Of a DNA stretch of 64,000 bases, positions 32,915 through 43,930 are shown piece after piece (the stretch's first letter is position 1; each line of letters starts with the position of its first letter). The notes below the pieces were generated by a model. That model saw nothing but the letters and a program-made list of their open reading frames with translations. It ran no database searches and was not told the DNA's origin. The position numbers were made by a program, and so were the translations under genes. The stretch is from Lineus longissimus (Eukaryota; Nemertea; Pilidiophora; Heteronemertea; Lineidae). The stretch spans positions 13,255,501 through 13,319,500 of the forward strand of contig NC_088323.1 in NCBI RefSeq assembly GCF_910592395.1, read 5' to 3'.

Positions 32915-35900
32915 TCACTCAGTAGTCTTTAGTTTTCCTGTTCTCAATACATGCAACAACTTATCAGCGGATGCGCCTTTCTTCGTCATAGAGTTTGCAA
33001 CCTGGTAATCTCCTTGGAGCCACCTCACAGTGTTTATGTCCTTTCGTTCGATGCACTGCTGAATGACACTTATATCCAGGCGCAAACGCTTATCATCAAC
33101 CAATTTTGTTGATCCCAACGACTCAACTACACTCTTGTTGTCAACAACTGCAATCAATTCGCAGTCTAAGCTGTGTCCAAAAGTACACTGCAACTGATCT
33201 CTGAGATACATAGCGTCATCGCACGCCTCTAGCAAACTCAGTGCCTCAGCAGCAATTGCAGATCGAACCACCCTTTTGATTTTGTTAGAAGACCAGTTTA
33301 GTGGACAGCATTTTCCGTCCTTTCCCTCCAGGAAAACAATATGCACCCCCGTGCTACTGATGCCGTCACTAAGGTCAGCCATAGCTGCATCCGAGAACAC
33401 AACACTCTTCCATTCTCTTTGATCCCCCAACGCAGGGAACCACAGCTCAGATCTTTCTGATTTTAACTTTTTTACAGCCTTATTTAACTGCAATATGTCA
33501 ACCACCTTAGCCTTGTTGAATTTTGTGCTGAGATCAATCATCTCGAATGCAAGATCAGGCCTAGTGCCCTGAACAGCCCAATTTAGGCGACTTACAACAC
33601 TTCTGTACATTGTTTTCTCCTTGCTAGTCCTTGTTAACTCATCTTGTTTTCTACACTGTCTTTCAGCAGCAAGTTCGATCAGATAAACACTTTCAGTGTA
33701 CTCGCTCTGATCCAACAGAATTCCATCTTCTGATTGAACCAATTTGAACCCAACATATATAAATGCTGTGTCTTCAATACGACCCGCCAGGAAGCGCTCA
33801 CGCAATTTGTCCATCACCAACGTGTCAAATTCAAGGCAACCAGCATGAATGAAGTCATCAATGTGACTCCCTATTACACCTAGTAGCCGCCCATCTTTCA
33901 TCAGGGTAAATACGGCAGGGTCATGCACTGACTGCTGGCATCCGATCCCCAGAAGGGTATCCCGGACGCTATGATAAAATTGCCGAGCAGCATCGTTTAA
34001 CCCGTACAGACAGTGCCTGAGCCGCCAAATTTCCCCTTCTGCACGAGCTTCTTTTGGGGGCTCTAGAAACACTTCCCTATCCAAAGCCTTGCCTTGAAGA
34101 AACGCAGATTTGTTGTCGGTCGTTTTAACAGCCCATTGGTTATTTGCGGCAACAGCAAGAATTACTCTCACTGATGACTTGCAGACGGTTGGGGAGTCTT
34201 TTTGTACGCATTCGTCTTCCTCAAAGCCCCTGGCAACCAGTCTGGCCTTGACTTTGCCGACTTTTTTAGTTAACACCCATCTGGTAGAGACTCTAGGTTG
34301 CCCAACATCATCGACTTCCTCATATGTCTGAAAATCTCTCAGTTTTTGTAATTCTTCCCTTTTGGCTGTAACACAAGATTCATCATTATGCTTTGCCCTA
34401 GGGATCACAACCGCATTCACATTCTCAATGTTGTCCAGTTTTTCCCAAGTGTACACATGCCTCAGTCAATCTCAATGTTATCCTCGCACACATTGTACCG
34501 GTGTGACGGCGGATATAGTCCCCCTGGAGTCATAGTCCGGTAGCATTGTATTTGACCAATTAAGCAGCATGATCTATTGTACCGCTAACCCTAACCAAAA
34601 CATTTAGCAATGCGGGCTATTGTTACACGGACTATCAGCCCTAGGACTACTATCCCTTGCACACCGGTCACTGTTTAGTCCACTGACCTTACCAGCCCTA
34701 CTTTTTACCGTAGCCATTGTCCATTCATTCTCAGGTTTTATCTTATAGTGTATCCTCGAGGCCTTTTTCAGATTAGATTCACCATGCACGTGCAAACTTG
34801 GCTCGCTCATTGGAGCGTTCTGCTCGGTATTGTCCACGTCAATGTTCTACGAAACCACCGGTGTAGGTTTCGCACATGCGGTTTCACCAGATGTGTGTTC
34901 TGTTAACACTCTCCGACTCCCTTGATTTCCCGTGGAGTTTCCTATTAACCCCCTCGGACTACCAGAATCGCATTGTGGATCGCTTGAAGCTTTCACTAAC
35001 CGGTTCGGCGACACCCTAACAAAAGTACCACCGTGTCGCACAAACACTACACGGCCGTCCTGGAATACAACCTTCCCTGGTCCTAGCCATCGTTCCTGGC
35101 CTTCTCTTCTGTAGAACACACGATCTCCATTGCGAAACACCTGCTCAAATGCGCGGATTTTGTTTCGCAGAGCACGGCGAATTCTTTCTTCGGCTTCAGA
35201 CTCGATGAAAGCCTGCCTGCTAGCATGATGAGCGTTAAGGTGCTTTGCAAGAACCTCACTAGTTGTAGTACCCTGCAACGCAGGAAGTTGATTTGACATC
35301 ACATTCGGCAAGTTCGGGTTTTTGCCGAAAACTAGCTGATAGCTACTATACCCATGCCACATCTGAAGAGAATTGCGAGCCATATTCGCCCAGCTCAAGA
35401 GAACTTCTACAGGCGTATCGGGGTACTGTTCAGTCAGTTTGAGTAATATATTGCCAGTCACACCATGGATACGTTCGCAGAGACCGTTCTGAAAAGGACT
35501 GTCCGCCGACGTCGTGCACACTTGGATGTTCAACACACTCGCAACTTCCCGGATTTCGTCGGCGCTGAATTTGCCACCGTTATCATATAGTTATCCTCGC
35601 ATTACACCGTAACCAGCACCTACCAAGTGCAACATGATTTTGTCTATGACCTCATTCGGTGTCTTTCTATCAATGAACACCGCGATAGTCATCCGGAACC
35701 ACATGTCAACTAGATAGAGAATGCAACGATGCTTCCACTTTTTCATGTCCATAGATACTTCCTCATTGAAGTCATGGGCCATAGGCATTGCGACCAAGGG
35801 CCGCGACAGCGTTCGAGCATACACTTTGCACAAGTCACATTTCTCCTGTATTGAATCGAGTTGTTGCAGGAAATCGTCTTGCCATACCCCTATGTCCTTG

Positions 35901-36560
35901 AGTAAACTAACCAGCTTCTGAGTAGGCGGATGTGCAAATTGACGATGCAGCTTTAAAAGGGCTTTAACCCTTTCCGCTCTGTCCAATTCACTCCACTTCA
36001 CAGTGCATTCACTTTCCACTGTACGGTCACTCACATTGTCAATCAAAACGCAGTAGTGACCAGCGCTTGTAAAGTCTAATGCCACTACAGTCCCCAGGAT
36101 CTCCGCTGTATCATCCTCAAGGTTCAGTTTGACCTTGGCTGCTTTCATTGTCTCTGCAGACAACAAAAGGGGAATATCTGATTCCACAACGTCCGTTGAA
36201 ATAGACACCTTTTTTCCTGCGAGTGTATCCGGGATTTCATACGCTCCTTTTGATTTCAGCACTTCACCACCACCGAATTTGAAAGTCTTCAATCCGGGCC
36301 TCTTAATCACTTTTTCTCTCTCAACACTGGCCAAACACCCGGGGAAGGATCGCATCCAATCGACCCCGCACACTGTGCTGGTACACGCGCTATCCAACAC
36401 GGCACAACACCTAGATTCCACGCCAAGACACATAATGTCAGCCTCCTTATCACCCGTAAATAGCACTGCAGTATTCAGTACTTCGTTTACCAACACACCA
36501 CTGTTAAACGACCCTTTTCCTTGGTTCTTCCAACTATCAGGAGAGTTGGCGAGTAAATGT
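32915..36560 (-). pseudogene. Copia B1 pol, best preserved copy
   Basis: Frames of 385, 229 and 513 codons cover protease, integrase, RT and RNase H with the same motifs as copia A. The last frame is intact from VYTWEKLDNIENV through GSHIDDFIHAG (RT), FSDAAMADLSDG, AAEALSLLEA and DNKSVVESLG to the end. The breaks are the TAA between MRG and LYDNGGEF in integrase, shared with copia A; the 160-bp MITE at 34,503; and a lost start. The gag-to-protease link is open here, including the CRACGSFRH knuckle with Ser for the last Cys. Confidence 0.92.
34503..34662. mobile_element. 160-bp MITE in copia B1 pol
   Basis: It is flanked by a perfect 6-bp duplication ACCGGT (34,497-34,502 and 34,663-34,668). 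The uninterrupted site is seen in copia A near 8,170. Subterminal inverted repeats GGATATAGTCC / GGACTAnTATCC and ATAGTCCG / CGGACTAT occupy most of its length. Confidence 0.82.
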
Positions 36561-37120
36561 CGAAACGATCCACAGGCTCGACAAAGATCGGTCGACCGTC
36601 TCTTCCCGTGGGGTTCACCTTTCGCTGGACCCCGCAACACGTGTTGGCCCTCTGTTTCAAATATTGCGACCACGCCAGCCGCGAGATTTGTCAACTGGAA
36701 CAACTCTGTATCCAGCCGTAACAAATGCGTCATCATTCTCCGCAACAAATGCCGGTTTTATCTTTATTGCGGGGTGTCTACTCTCGCCACAATCCGTCTC
36801 TTTTCTCTTTAATTTCTTTAGGGACTTTTTTGCTTGATCATAGAGTGTTTCCTTGTTACTGTAATCCATACCGGTTAGAACGAGCAATTTCTCATCGGCC
36901 GTAATTTTCGCACGTTTCAAGAGTTGGAATGCCAGAATTTCCGGAGGCAACGCCATACCTTTCTTTATAATTCGGTTATATTTCTGATCAAACTTAGTAA
37001 TAAAGTCTGAAATGGCCTGATCGTCTGACCGCACGTAATCATTACAGTCCTCAAACTTTTCTAGGCAGTCGGCCAGATCGTCTTTCGCCAGTTTTTCATC
37101 AAAGAATGCCAATAGTTTTT
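36561..37120 (-). pseudogene. Copia B1 gag, C-terminal part
   Basis: Opens at the SLMKNWRK-equivalent segment just past the Helitron and runs MAFFDEKLAKDDLADCLEKF, MALPPEILAFQLLKRAKITA, LVLTGMDYSNKETLYDQAKK to RGWRGRN. A stop near 36,657 is followed by the knuckle in the next frame. The N-terminal part lies on the other side of the Helitron at 39,391-39,477. Confidence 0.85.
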
Positions 37121-37590
37121 AGCTCAGCTGACAAAGTCAGCGGAGCTAGTAGTATAGCTGTTCAAATGGTGTCCGTCCTGCAATCCATCCATCTAGGGAC
37201 CCATCTGTGGACAAAATTAGACATTTCTGACCGGGAAGGCCTAGCCACTTCGTTGACGGTGCTAAATTAGGAGTTGCCCAAGGTGAACTCAAAAAACGAA
37301 AAATCGGCGCGATCCGACCTGTATTAAGAGAATGAGGTCATTTCGCGTTTAGATTTCTTTCCCTTTTTACCTCGGTCCACAGAGCAAATATTGTTTTCAA
37401 ATGTGGCTGAATATTTTTAAATATTTTTTCATTTTTTACTTTTAATGGAATTAATATAGTTTTCACCGCCAGTTGGCGCTGCAGGCACATTGCCTGAATT
37501 TTGGCGATTTCAAATTTGGCGGTGGCTTAACTTTTTTGCAAGCAGTGCCGCTGATTGGCCGATCGATAGAAGAGATGCCACCATTTAAAA

Positions 37591-37617
37591 ATGGCGGTAG
37601 TCGCTGCTTCAATGAAG
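37591..37617 (+). other. Candidate captured first exon inside the Helitron
   Basis: AAAATGGCGG start context, nine codons MAVVAASMK, then a strong GTGAGT donor. The 120 bp upstream has an ATTGG box and a GC-richer composition, like a small housekeeping promoter. Phase 0 at the donor agrees with the exon at 39,052. Confidence 0.45.
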
Positions 37618-39051
37618 GTGAGTGAACTTTCTCATGTTCAATCGGTTGATACTCTTTTAATCAACATGACCATGTACCTGAAATTTGTTTAGATACTGAA
37701 AAGAGTCTATATAATTCAGATTTATCAATAGTTTTTTATAATATTCCGGAAATTTTGTGCACAAATCAGCGGAAGTTGGTGCTCGTCTCATGTCATTTTA
37801 GAGCGAAAAATTTGTTTCCGTCGATCTCTACCACTGAAAAATCGCTTGCATAGCTTCGAATTTTTGTAAAAATAAGTATCTGAACTTGGTTTCAAATAGT
37901 CTAGAGAGTTACCTTTGTGGTGATACATATGGTATGTGATAAATATTTGTGGAATTTGTGAAATTCGGTTTTCAAACGTGCCGATGATGCAAGCGATCTC
38001 GCGTGAATTTTGCAAGTCCTGATATGTCGACCGGGTGTCAAAAATCACTCGCCTAAATTCAATTCAAAGATCGAAAATGACATCTGAACTTAGTTTCAAA
38101 TAGCCTACGCAATTATCATTTCGGTGATATATAATGCATGCATGTAATAATTGATTAATCTACCTAAAACGCGCAATTAAAACGGCGAAAGATCGTGATA
38201 AACACTCTGGTGGCGGTCGCACTAAATAACGACCGGTAGGGCCCGGCGTGTGGCGGAGAAAAAAAGGTAGCGCCCGGAGGTTGAAACGGGATTTTTATGC
38301 ACTTTTAACTGTATATATATGTTGTTTAGATGTATTTCTAACAGTTCTGTAACTTTTATGACCAAGCTTGCACCCAAAGTTGGTAAAATTGATGCTTGTT
38401 TATGGACTGCGCTAGCGACCGGAGAATTCGCCGTCGGCCATTTTGGGACGGTCAACAAATCTCGCCATTTACGTTTGTTTACAATTATTTTGAAAGTCAC
38501 ATTAGGCCTATGACATCGTAGTATGAATTCCACTGCAGTTTCCTTACGCAGCAATGCTCATGTTTTTGGTTGGCAATCCTGTACTGTCTGTACACTGCGC
38601 TGTGCAGGCTTAGAGTATAACTCAACAGGCCCTCATGATTCATTTGATGGACACCTTATTTGATAGTACCTCATCATTAAGTCCACTAGATCCTGTTCTG
38701 TCACATGATAGACAATTTTCAAAATGTAGTACACCACTCGCTCACGGCTCACATCATGTGGGCACGGTTGGCTGTTGAGTGTTATGGTTCAGTCTGTGAG
38801 ACTAATTCAAAGAGGTTACACTTTTATTTTGAATTGGAAAACAACCCCCAGGACTGACTTTTCACTGAGTGATAAGTGTGCCCTTCGAAGGTTAAGTCTC
38901 TTTCTGGATTTGCTTCCATAGATGCCTTGTTCAGGATATCATCTGACCGATGCCTGATCAAGCACAGACTGTATCCGGTGGTGTACATTTCCCCGTCTAT
39001 GTCACCCTTTTTTATTCAGTCAGTGTTAATTTCTCTTCTCTTTTTTTACAG

Positions 39052-39132
39052 ATTAACTGTTGTTGGTTATTGCAAGAGGAGTCGTTGGCACATTTCAAGT
39101 CCAGGAAAGCACTTGCTGTTCCCACATTCAGA
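39052..39132 (+). other. Candidate captured second exon inside the Helitron
   Basis: A long pyrimidine tract and ACAG acceptor precede 81 bp, 27 open codons (INCCWLLQEESLAHFKSRKA then LAVPTFR), ending at a GTAAGG donor. In phase with the exon at 37,591. I do not recognise the source gene. Confidence 0.45.
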
Positions 39133-39180
39133 GTAAGGTGTGCTTACTCGTTTTACTGCTTTCCATTCCTGGAGAGCGTT

Positions 39181-39263
39181 ATCAAATATCTGCCGCAAGG
39201 CAACAAATATCTGCCGCAAGGCGCTTCAATATCTGCCGAAAGGCATCAAATATCTGCCGCACC
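39181..39263 (+). repeat. Four copies of an 18-20 bp repeat in the Helitron
   Basis: Tandem CAAATATCTGCCGCAAGG-like units. They lie about 130 bp before the Helitron 3' hairpin. Confidence 0.8.
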
Positions 39264-39390
39264 AATAAAGTTCATTTTGTTAACCAACTCTTTATCTTCT
39301 TCGTTGCCTCATAATAACGGTACCGACACACACTTGACCCTTGCCTTCACCTATCCATTTCAGCTGAGCGCCAGGCCCTTGGGCCTCTTG

Positions 39391-39477
39391 TTTAGACCGT
39401 CTTTACTCCCTAAATCATCAAGCGACAATTCTTCAAATACACGTTGCCGAATAGCAGTGTTCCGGCAAAAAAAGAGC
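39391..39477 (-). pseudogene. Copia B1 gag N-terminal scrap at the B1/B2 junction
   Basis: The minus strand reads NTAIRQRVFEELSLDDLGSK, the gag segment that should continue at 37,120. Directly upstream (higher coordinates) the frame is protease DKEADIM from copia B2, so an open frame runs across the fusion. The join is at GACATTAT/GCTCTTT with little shared sequence. Confidence 0.85.
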
Positions 39478-39601
39478 ATAATGTCAGCCTCCTTATCACC
39501 CGTAAATAGCACTGCAATATTCAGTACTTCGATTACCAACACACCTGTGTTAAACAACCCTTTTCCTTGGTTCTCCCAACTATCAGGACAGTTTGCGAGT
39601 A

Positions 39602-40336
39602 AAGGCCTGAACTCACTGTCGCGTTTTTACGCGGCGTTCGACGTTGCGTTAAAACGCTGCGATTAGCGCCACAAATGGTATCCATTGAATTCCATAGATG
39701 TGTTCCCACTTGGGCGAAGCGACAAAATACGTTTTTGACGCGGCGTTCCACGCGCTCGGGCAAAAGGACGTTGCAAAATTAGCAACCGAAGCGTATAATC
39801 GCTGCGAATTAAAACATCATCGTGGGGTCTCGTGATATAAATTGTAAGGTTGACAGAGGTTTAAATTGTGGAATTAAGATAGACATTTGTCACTGCAGTG
39901 CCGGTACATGTGTGCAGCAAGGAATTGTCTCCCAAACCCATTGGCACCATGGCTTCAGACCTGATAGAGAGATTGATAATTAAAATCGAAAAACGTCCTT
40001 TGATTTATGACAAATCCTTGTCAGAATATAAAGATGTTGACAAGAAGGAAGGTAGCTGAAGAAAAAAAATTGCCTGTGCTTTCTTTTTCTCTTCGCATAC
40101 AGGTACGACACCATGATTTCGGCAAAATCCGAATCCGAGTCAGACATTGTTGCAACACGTCTGTGCCAGCTGTTTGGTATGGAAAGTCTATACCCTTGTC
40201 TGCACCCTTTCACCACCAGCGATTATACGCTTCAGTGAGAACAGGTTACGAAATCTCTGTCGCAACGTTTTCCCGTCGCGTGAAATCGCAGCGTTTTTTC
40301 CAAGGCGTCTAAACGCGACAGTGAGTTCAGGCCTTT
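39602..40336 (-). mobile_element. Harbinger MITE in copia B2
   Basis: The inverted sister of 5,561-6,298, with the same AAAGGCCT ends and MSDSDSDFAEIMVSYLYAKR start on the minus strand. Its presence at the same copia site ties B2 to A and separates both from B1. Confidence 0.9.
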
Positions 40337-40396
40337 AATGTCGAAACGATCCACAGGCTCGACAAGTGATCGGTCGACCGCCTCTTCCCGTTGGGT

Positions 40397-41100
40397 TCAC
40401 CTTTCGCTGGACCCCGCGTCACGTGTTGGTCCTCTGTTTCGAATATTACGACCACGCCAGCCGCGAGATTTGTCAACTGGAACAACTCTGTATCCAGTCG
40501 CAACAAATGCGTCGTCATTCTCCGCAATAAATGCCGGTACTATCTTTATTGCGGGGTGTCTACCCTCGCCACAATCCGTCTCTTTTCCCTTGAATTTCTT
40601 TAGGGACCTTTTCGCTTGATCATAGAGTGTTTCCTTCTTACTGTTAATCCATACCGGTGAGAACGAGCAATTTCTCATCGGCCGTAATTTTCGCACGTTT
40701 CAAGAGTTGGAATGCCAGAATTTCCGGAGGCAACGCCATACCTTTCTTTATAATTCGGTTGTATTTCTGATCAAACTTAGTAATAAAGTCTGAAAATGGC
40801 CTGACCGCACGTAATCATCAAAGTCCTCAAACTTCTCTAGGCAGTCGGCCAGATCGTCTTTCGCCAGTTTTTCATCAAAGAATGCCAATAGTTTTTTTTA
40901 GACCGTCTTTACTCCCTAAATCATCAATCGAGAATTCTTCAAATACACCTTGCCGAATAGCGGTGTTGTCATTTTCTGGCAAAGAAAGAGCGATCACTAT
41001 GCCCTGCTTTTCATCGGTCAATGACGTAACTTTTTGCCATGCTTGGAGTTCTATTTTATATTGTTTGTTCATACGTTTTGCTCGAATAATCCGGCGGGTT
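40397..41100 (-). pseudogene. Copia B2 gag
   Basis: MNKQYKIELQAWQKVTSLTD, KQGIVIALSLPEND, FEEFSIDDLGSKDGLKK and, in another frame, the TLYDQAKRSLKKFKGKETDC stretch to RGWRGRN. Frameshifts differ from those in copia A, so part of the decay occurred after duplication. Confidence 0.85.
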
Positions 41101-41369
41101 GATTATCGTCCCCATTGTTGCTTGGTTCACAGGGTCGCTAATGAGGGCCCTAAAATAATTTTTGTTCATCTGCTCTGTACTGTCCATACGCCTTTTTTAA
41201 TACACACAAATCTCGGACGACTTCGACTCCTTTCTCAGACACTACACTTTCACACACAAATACACAGTCAAAATGTCAGTTTTCACCTCATTGCCCGCTT
41301 CAAACGCGTGTTACGCCATGCTAACACACTACGCCACACCGTCAAATCGTTCTTTGCTGCTGCTACCAT

Positions 41370-41482
41370 TAATAACTCGCTTATAAAACTACATGACGAC
41401 ACAAATACGACACAACACATATATTCTTCACAACACCTGACCCTCTGACGTCACATTAGGGAGCATACATTAAACATTAACA
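41370..41482 (-). repeat. Copia B2 5' LTR
   Basis: 113 bp with TGACGTCA at 41,446-41,453. The inner end reads TTATTA instead of TTATCA. The outer flank is the Harbinger ACTAC site. The primer binding site follows at 41,369-41,357. Confidence 0.9.
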
Positions 41483-42030
41483 GTAGTAGCCTTTTCGGCA
41501 CATGTAATGTAATGCACGGTCGCCATGAGGATGTGCGATGTGACTTCCATCTATAGCACATACAACACCAGGGAATCCAGCAATTTCATAAAAGCATTCA
41601 GCAGCAGCTCTCCGTTCCTTAGGGGTGACTGGAAAATGTATGAAGTCTCTTCTCCTTGCACCAATTGCAGCCGTGACACGATGAATAGCCCGACAGACGG
41701 TAGGCTGCGATACTCCACATATGTCGCATACATGTCCATTTGGAATGATGCTCTTGCATAGAACCGTAACGCCACTGATAATTGCTGGGCTGGGGTTAGC
41801 GCATGCTTCTTGTCTGTTGCTGGCATCTGGTCATTTTCTATCGCACCAAGCAGCAAGTGGAAAGTTTCTTTCGAGATCATGTACCGTTTTACGAATTTCT
41901 TGTCGCTAACTTTCGTCACAGGGTCCAGCCGTTCCTCGTAAATCCTCTCTGCACGATGGTGGGGCAACTGCTCTTCTGCAGCTGCCTCTTAATGTGCAAG
42001 CTCAAAAAGCGCGAGTATTCCGTACATCAT
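41483..42030 (-). pseudogene. PIF/Harbinger transposase 5' half, right-arm copy
   Basis: The same protein segment as 3,877-4,424, ending at RKGYY where the copia LTR starts. It keeps residues lost on the left: RAERIYEERLDP without a stop, and the canonical catalytic-Asp block AIDGSHIAHPHGDRALHYMC. A one-base deletion near 41,740 shifts the frame at ARASFQ. The 3' half of the transposase is not present on this side, because the duplication ends inside copia. Confidence 0.88.
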
Positions 42031-43254
42031 TGGCACTGACGCTCTCGGAAATGACTATGAGAAATGATTTGGCCTAGTCGCAGATATAAACATTCTTGTC
42101 CGCACGCAGTATAATCACTTGTTGTGATTTGCTGTTTAACTTTCAGAGCGCGATGACCGTGCGTTTTACCACATCTGTACACGTACAACACTTAAACGAC
42201 AGATAAAACGTCTCAAGGTACAAGCATCAAAATTGTTAGCCATTTTCGAAATATCGGCAGTTTTACACTTTACATGTGATTAGATTTGTGCAACGAGGAT
42301 GATGCCTTAACCTTATGTAGCGTTCCTCACCAAATATATTTTAAAATAATATTCCAGCTAATTAATTAAGTACGGTGGCACTAACAACACTTTTGATAAC
42401 ATATGTTTATATCTTTCATCGAAATTGTAATAATTATCCCTTTCAGTAAAGAAAAGAAACTCGAAAACACATCAACTAGCGTCAAATTCAGCATTCAACT
42501 TATGTTATGTCACATAACTAAGTTAATTACATAAAGCAACCTAGAGCAAACAAACGTATTATATGATAACTGAGTATGCTGAGTATGTCTAATCAAATTG
42601 GGTCATGTGTATCTGCATGACTGAACCATAGTCTTACATATTTGCTCCAGCAGTAACTGCATTAGCACAACACGTCCCTACAATACATTTCAAGCGTATT
42701 TTGCCATCCCTTCCTTTTCTGTTCAATCGAAGTTTAGATTGTCTGCAGATCAGACCCTCCCCTCCTCTTTTGGTCGGAATAAATTGAACTTCGATTCAAA
42801 TCAGCCATCATGCACGGTTGTTGTGAGTGCAAATGCAGGACCTCTTTATTATTGAATGAAACCATCGATAAATTGTATTTTTTATAGGAAGCCATCACAC
42901 CGTTGAACGCAATGAAATGAGGAATAAAAGAACGATGTAAAGCTAAGGTATTATTTCTATGAAGAAGCCAGTTACTGACCAAGACCAATGAAAGATAACC
43001 CACAATTTAAAACGCAGCCCTTGTGTGAAAGCGTAAAACCTTTTTACTATATTTCTTCCTTTTTAAAATCACTACGATAAGCTAATACATCAGCCTAGTT
43101 ACTCAAAGTTAGTCCGAATAATACAAAAATAATTGATTTAGCTACATGTAAAACCAGTAGACATAGGATCATAAAAACAGTTCGAAGTTATTCTTAATGA
43201 ATAGCCAAACTAAACACTGTATAATGGGACGGTCAATATCTGTGGGGAGGTTAA
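42031..43254 (-). other. Non-coding part of the right arm
   Basis: The mirror of 2,616-3,876, AT-rich, without a gene. Confidence 0.6.
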
Positions 43255-43365
43255 GAATATATTTAGGCGAAACAGAATCAGACGGAACAGGAATTAGGTG
43301 AAACAGGAATTAGGCGATACAAGAAGAGGAGAAACAGGAATCGGCGAAACACCATACACCATATT
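43255..43365 (-). repeat. 15-bp minisatellite, right-arm copy
   Basis: Inverted relative to 2,518-2,615, with units like CAGGAATAGGCGAAA. Confidence 0.75.
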
Positions 43366-43368
43366 CCT

Positions 43369-43930
43369 GTGAAAACTAGTCCTCGTCCGCACTTCCATGA
43401 TAGATTCGCACCACTAAATGAGCGTTGTGTGATCATTTGTCTTCCTTCCGCTAAGATTAAAGAGACTCAGGCACGCTATAATCTATCCGAAAATGTAGCT
43501 CTCGTAACGGGTGATGATCCCGAACTTTTCCCTGTCAAAGTCCTACGGAAAACGGTCATCAACTGCTCCTTTGTCAAAACAGAATATCTGAAATTCTTGG
43601 AGAGTGCAGAAAATGTTTCCTTGCAACAAATTCTACATGTTGAAAACGCACTGGACTTTCCGTCCCTTCTTTTGACTGCGGTATTAGCCGACGCAAAGAA
43701 CATAAACAAACATGCTGACATTGCCAGGCTGAATATGCTGATAATTGCTGTTAACAATAAAGAAGTGAGTGCAGTAAAACCTTTACTGAATCAGCGGTAC
43801 AGCTGTTTTGTGGCAGCTCAGAGGGGCCACAGCTGGGGGTGGACTTCGGCATCAATACATGTTTTTTATTCTTAAGGTCGGTAATTGAATGCTGGGTCAA
43901 CTAACTTTTGACAGGGGCCAGCTCCTGCAC
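43369..43930 (+). CDS. Ankyrin-family module, best preserved copy
   Basis: An uninterrupted frame of about 150 codons reads KTSPRPHFHDRFAPLNERCV, LPSAKIKETQARYNLSENVA, GDDPELFPVKVLRKTV, YLKFLESAENVSLQQILHVE, LLTAVLADAKNINKHADIAR and AVNNKEVSAVKPLLNQRYSC. The helical, Leu/Ala-rich second half resembles the lead-in to ankyrin repeats. The next block (WGWTSASIHVFYS, then the WVN tail) is out of frame. I do not recognise the domain. The left-arm copy has lost its frame, so this one shows the ancestral sequence better. Confidence 0.55.

Larger units (their letters stand above)
37121..39390 (+). mobile_element. Non-autonomous Helitron (Helentron-type) in copia B1 gag
   Basis: It sits between T and T inside gag without target duplication; removing it restores the gag sequence seen in copia A and B2. 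The 5' end is AGCTCAGCTGAC with a near hairpin to GTCAGCGGAGCT. The 3' end has CAGCTGAGCG (subterminal inverted match to the 5' end), then the hairpin AGGCCCTTGGGCCT followed by CTTG. This matches the ends I know from abundant mollusc Helentron-like elements. No Rep or helicase is encoded. It contains two exon-like segments and an 18-bp tandem repeat. Confidence 0.75.
32630..39477 (-). mobile_element. Copia B1, 5'-truncated and fused to copia B2
   Basis: A second copy of the GalEa-like element, on the minus strand. It has its own 3' LTR (32,630-32,742) sitting in ankyrin-family DNA, pol, and gag back to the NDNTAIRQ segment, where it joins the protease start of copia B2 at 39,478. It lacks the Harbinger MITE found in A and B2, so it derives from a separate insertion. 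It carries its own insertions: a 160-bp MITE and a 2.27 kb Helitron. Confidence 0.88.
39478..41482 (-). mobile_element. Copia B2, 5' part only (LTR, gag, MITE, protease start)
   Basis: The mirror of copia A 4,425-6,421. It has a 5' LTR next to the Harbinger transposase at the same base, a primer binding site, gag with its own frameshifts, the Harbinger MITE at the same position, and the first protease residues. Beyond the junction at 39,478 copia B1 gag begins. It is therefore the duplicated copy of element A cut at the duplication breakpoint. Confidence 0.9.

Noticed and set aside
34590-34606. CTAACCCTAACC inside the copia MITE as a telomere repeat
   Set aside because: Only two units, fully contained in a short transposon; chance is enough.
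39183-39263. Tandem 18-20 bp repeats as a CRISPR array
   Set aside because: No unique spacers, eukaryotic context, inside a Helitron.
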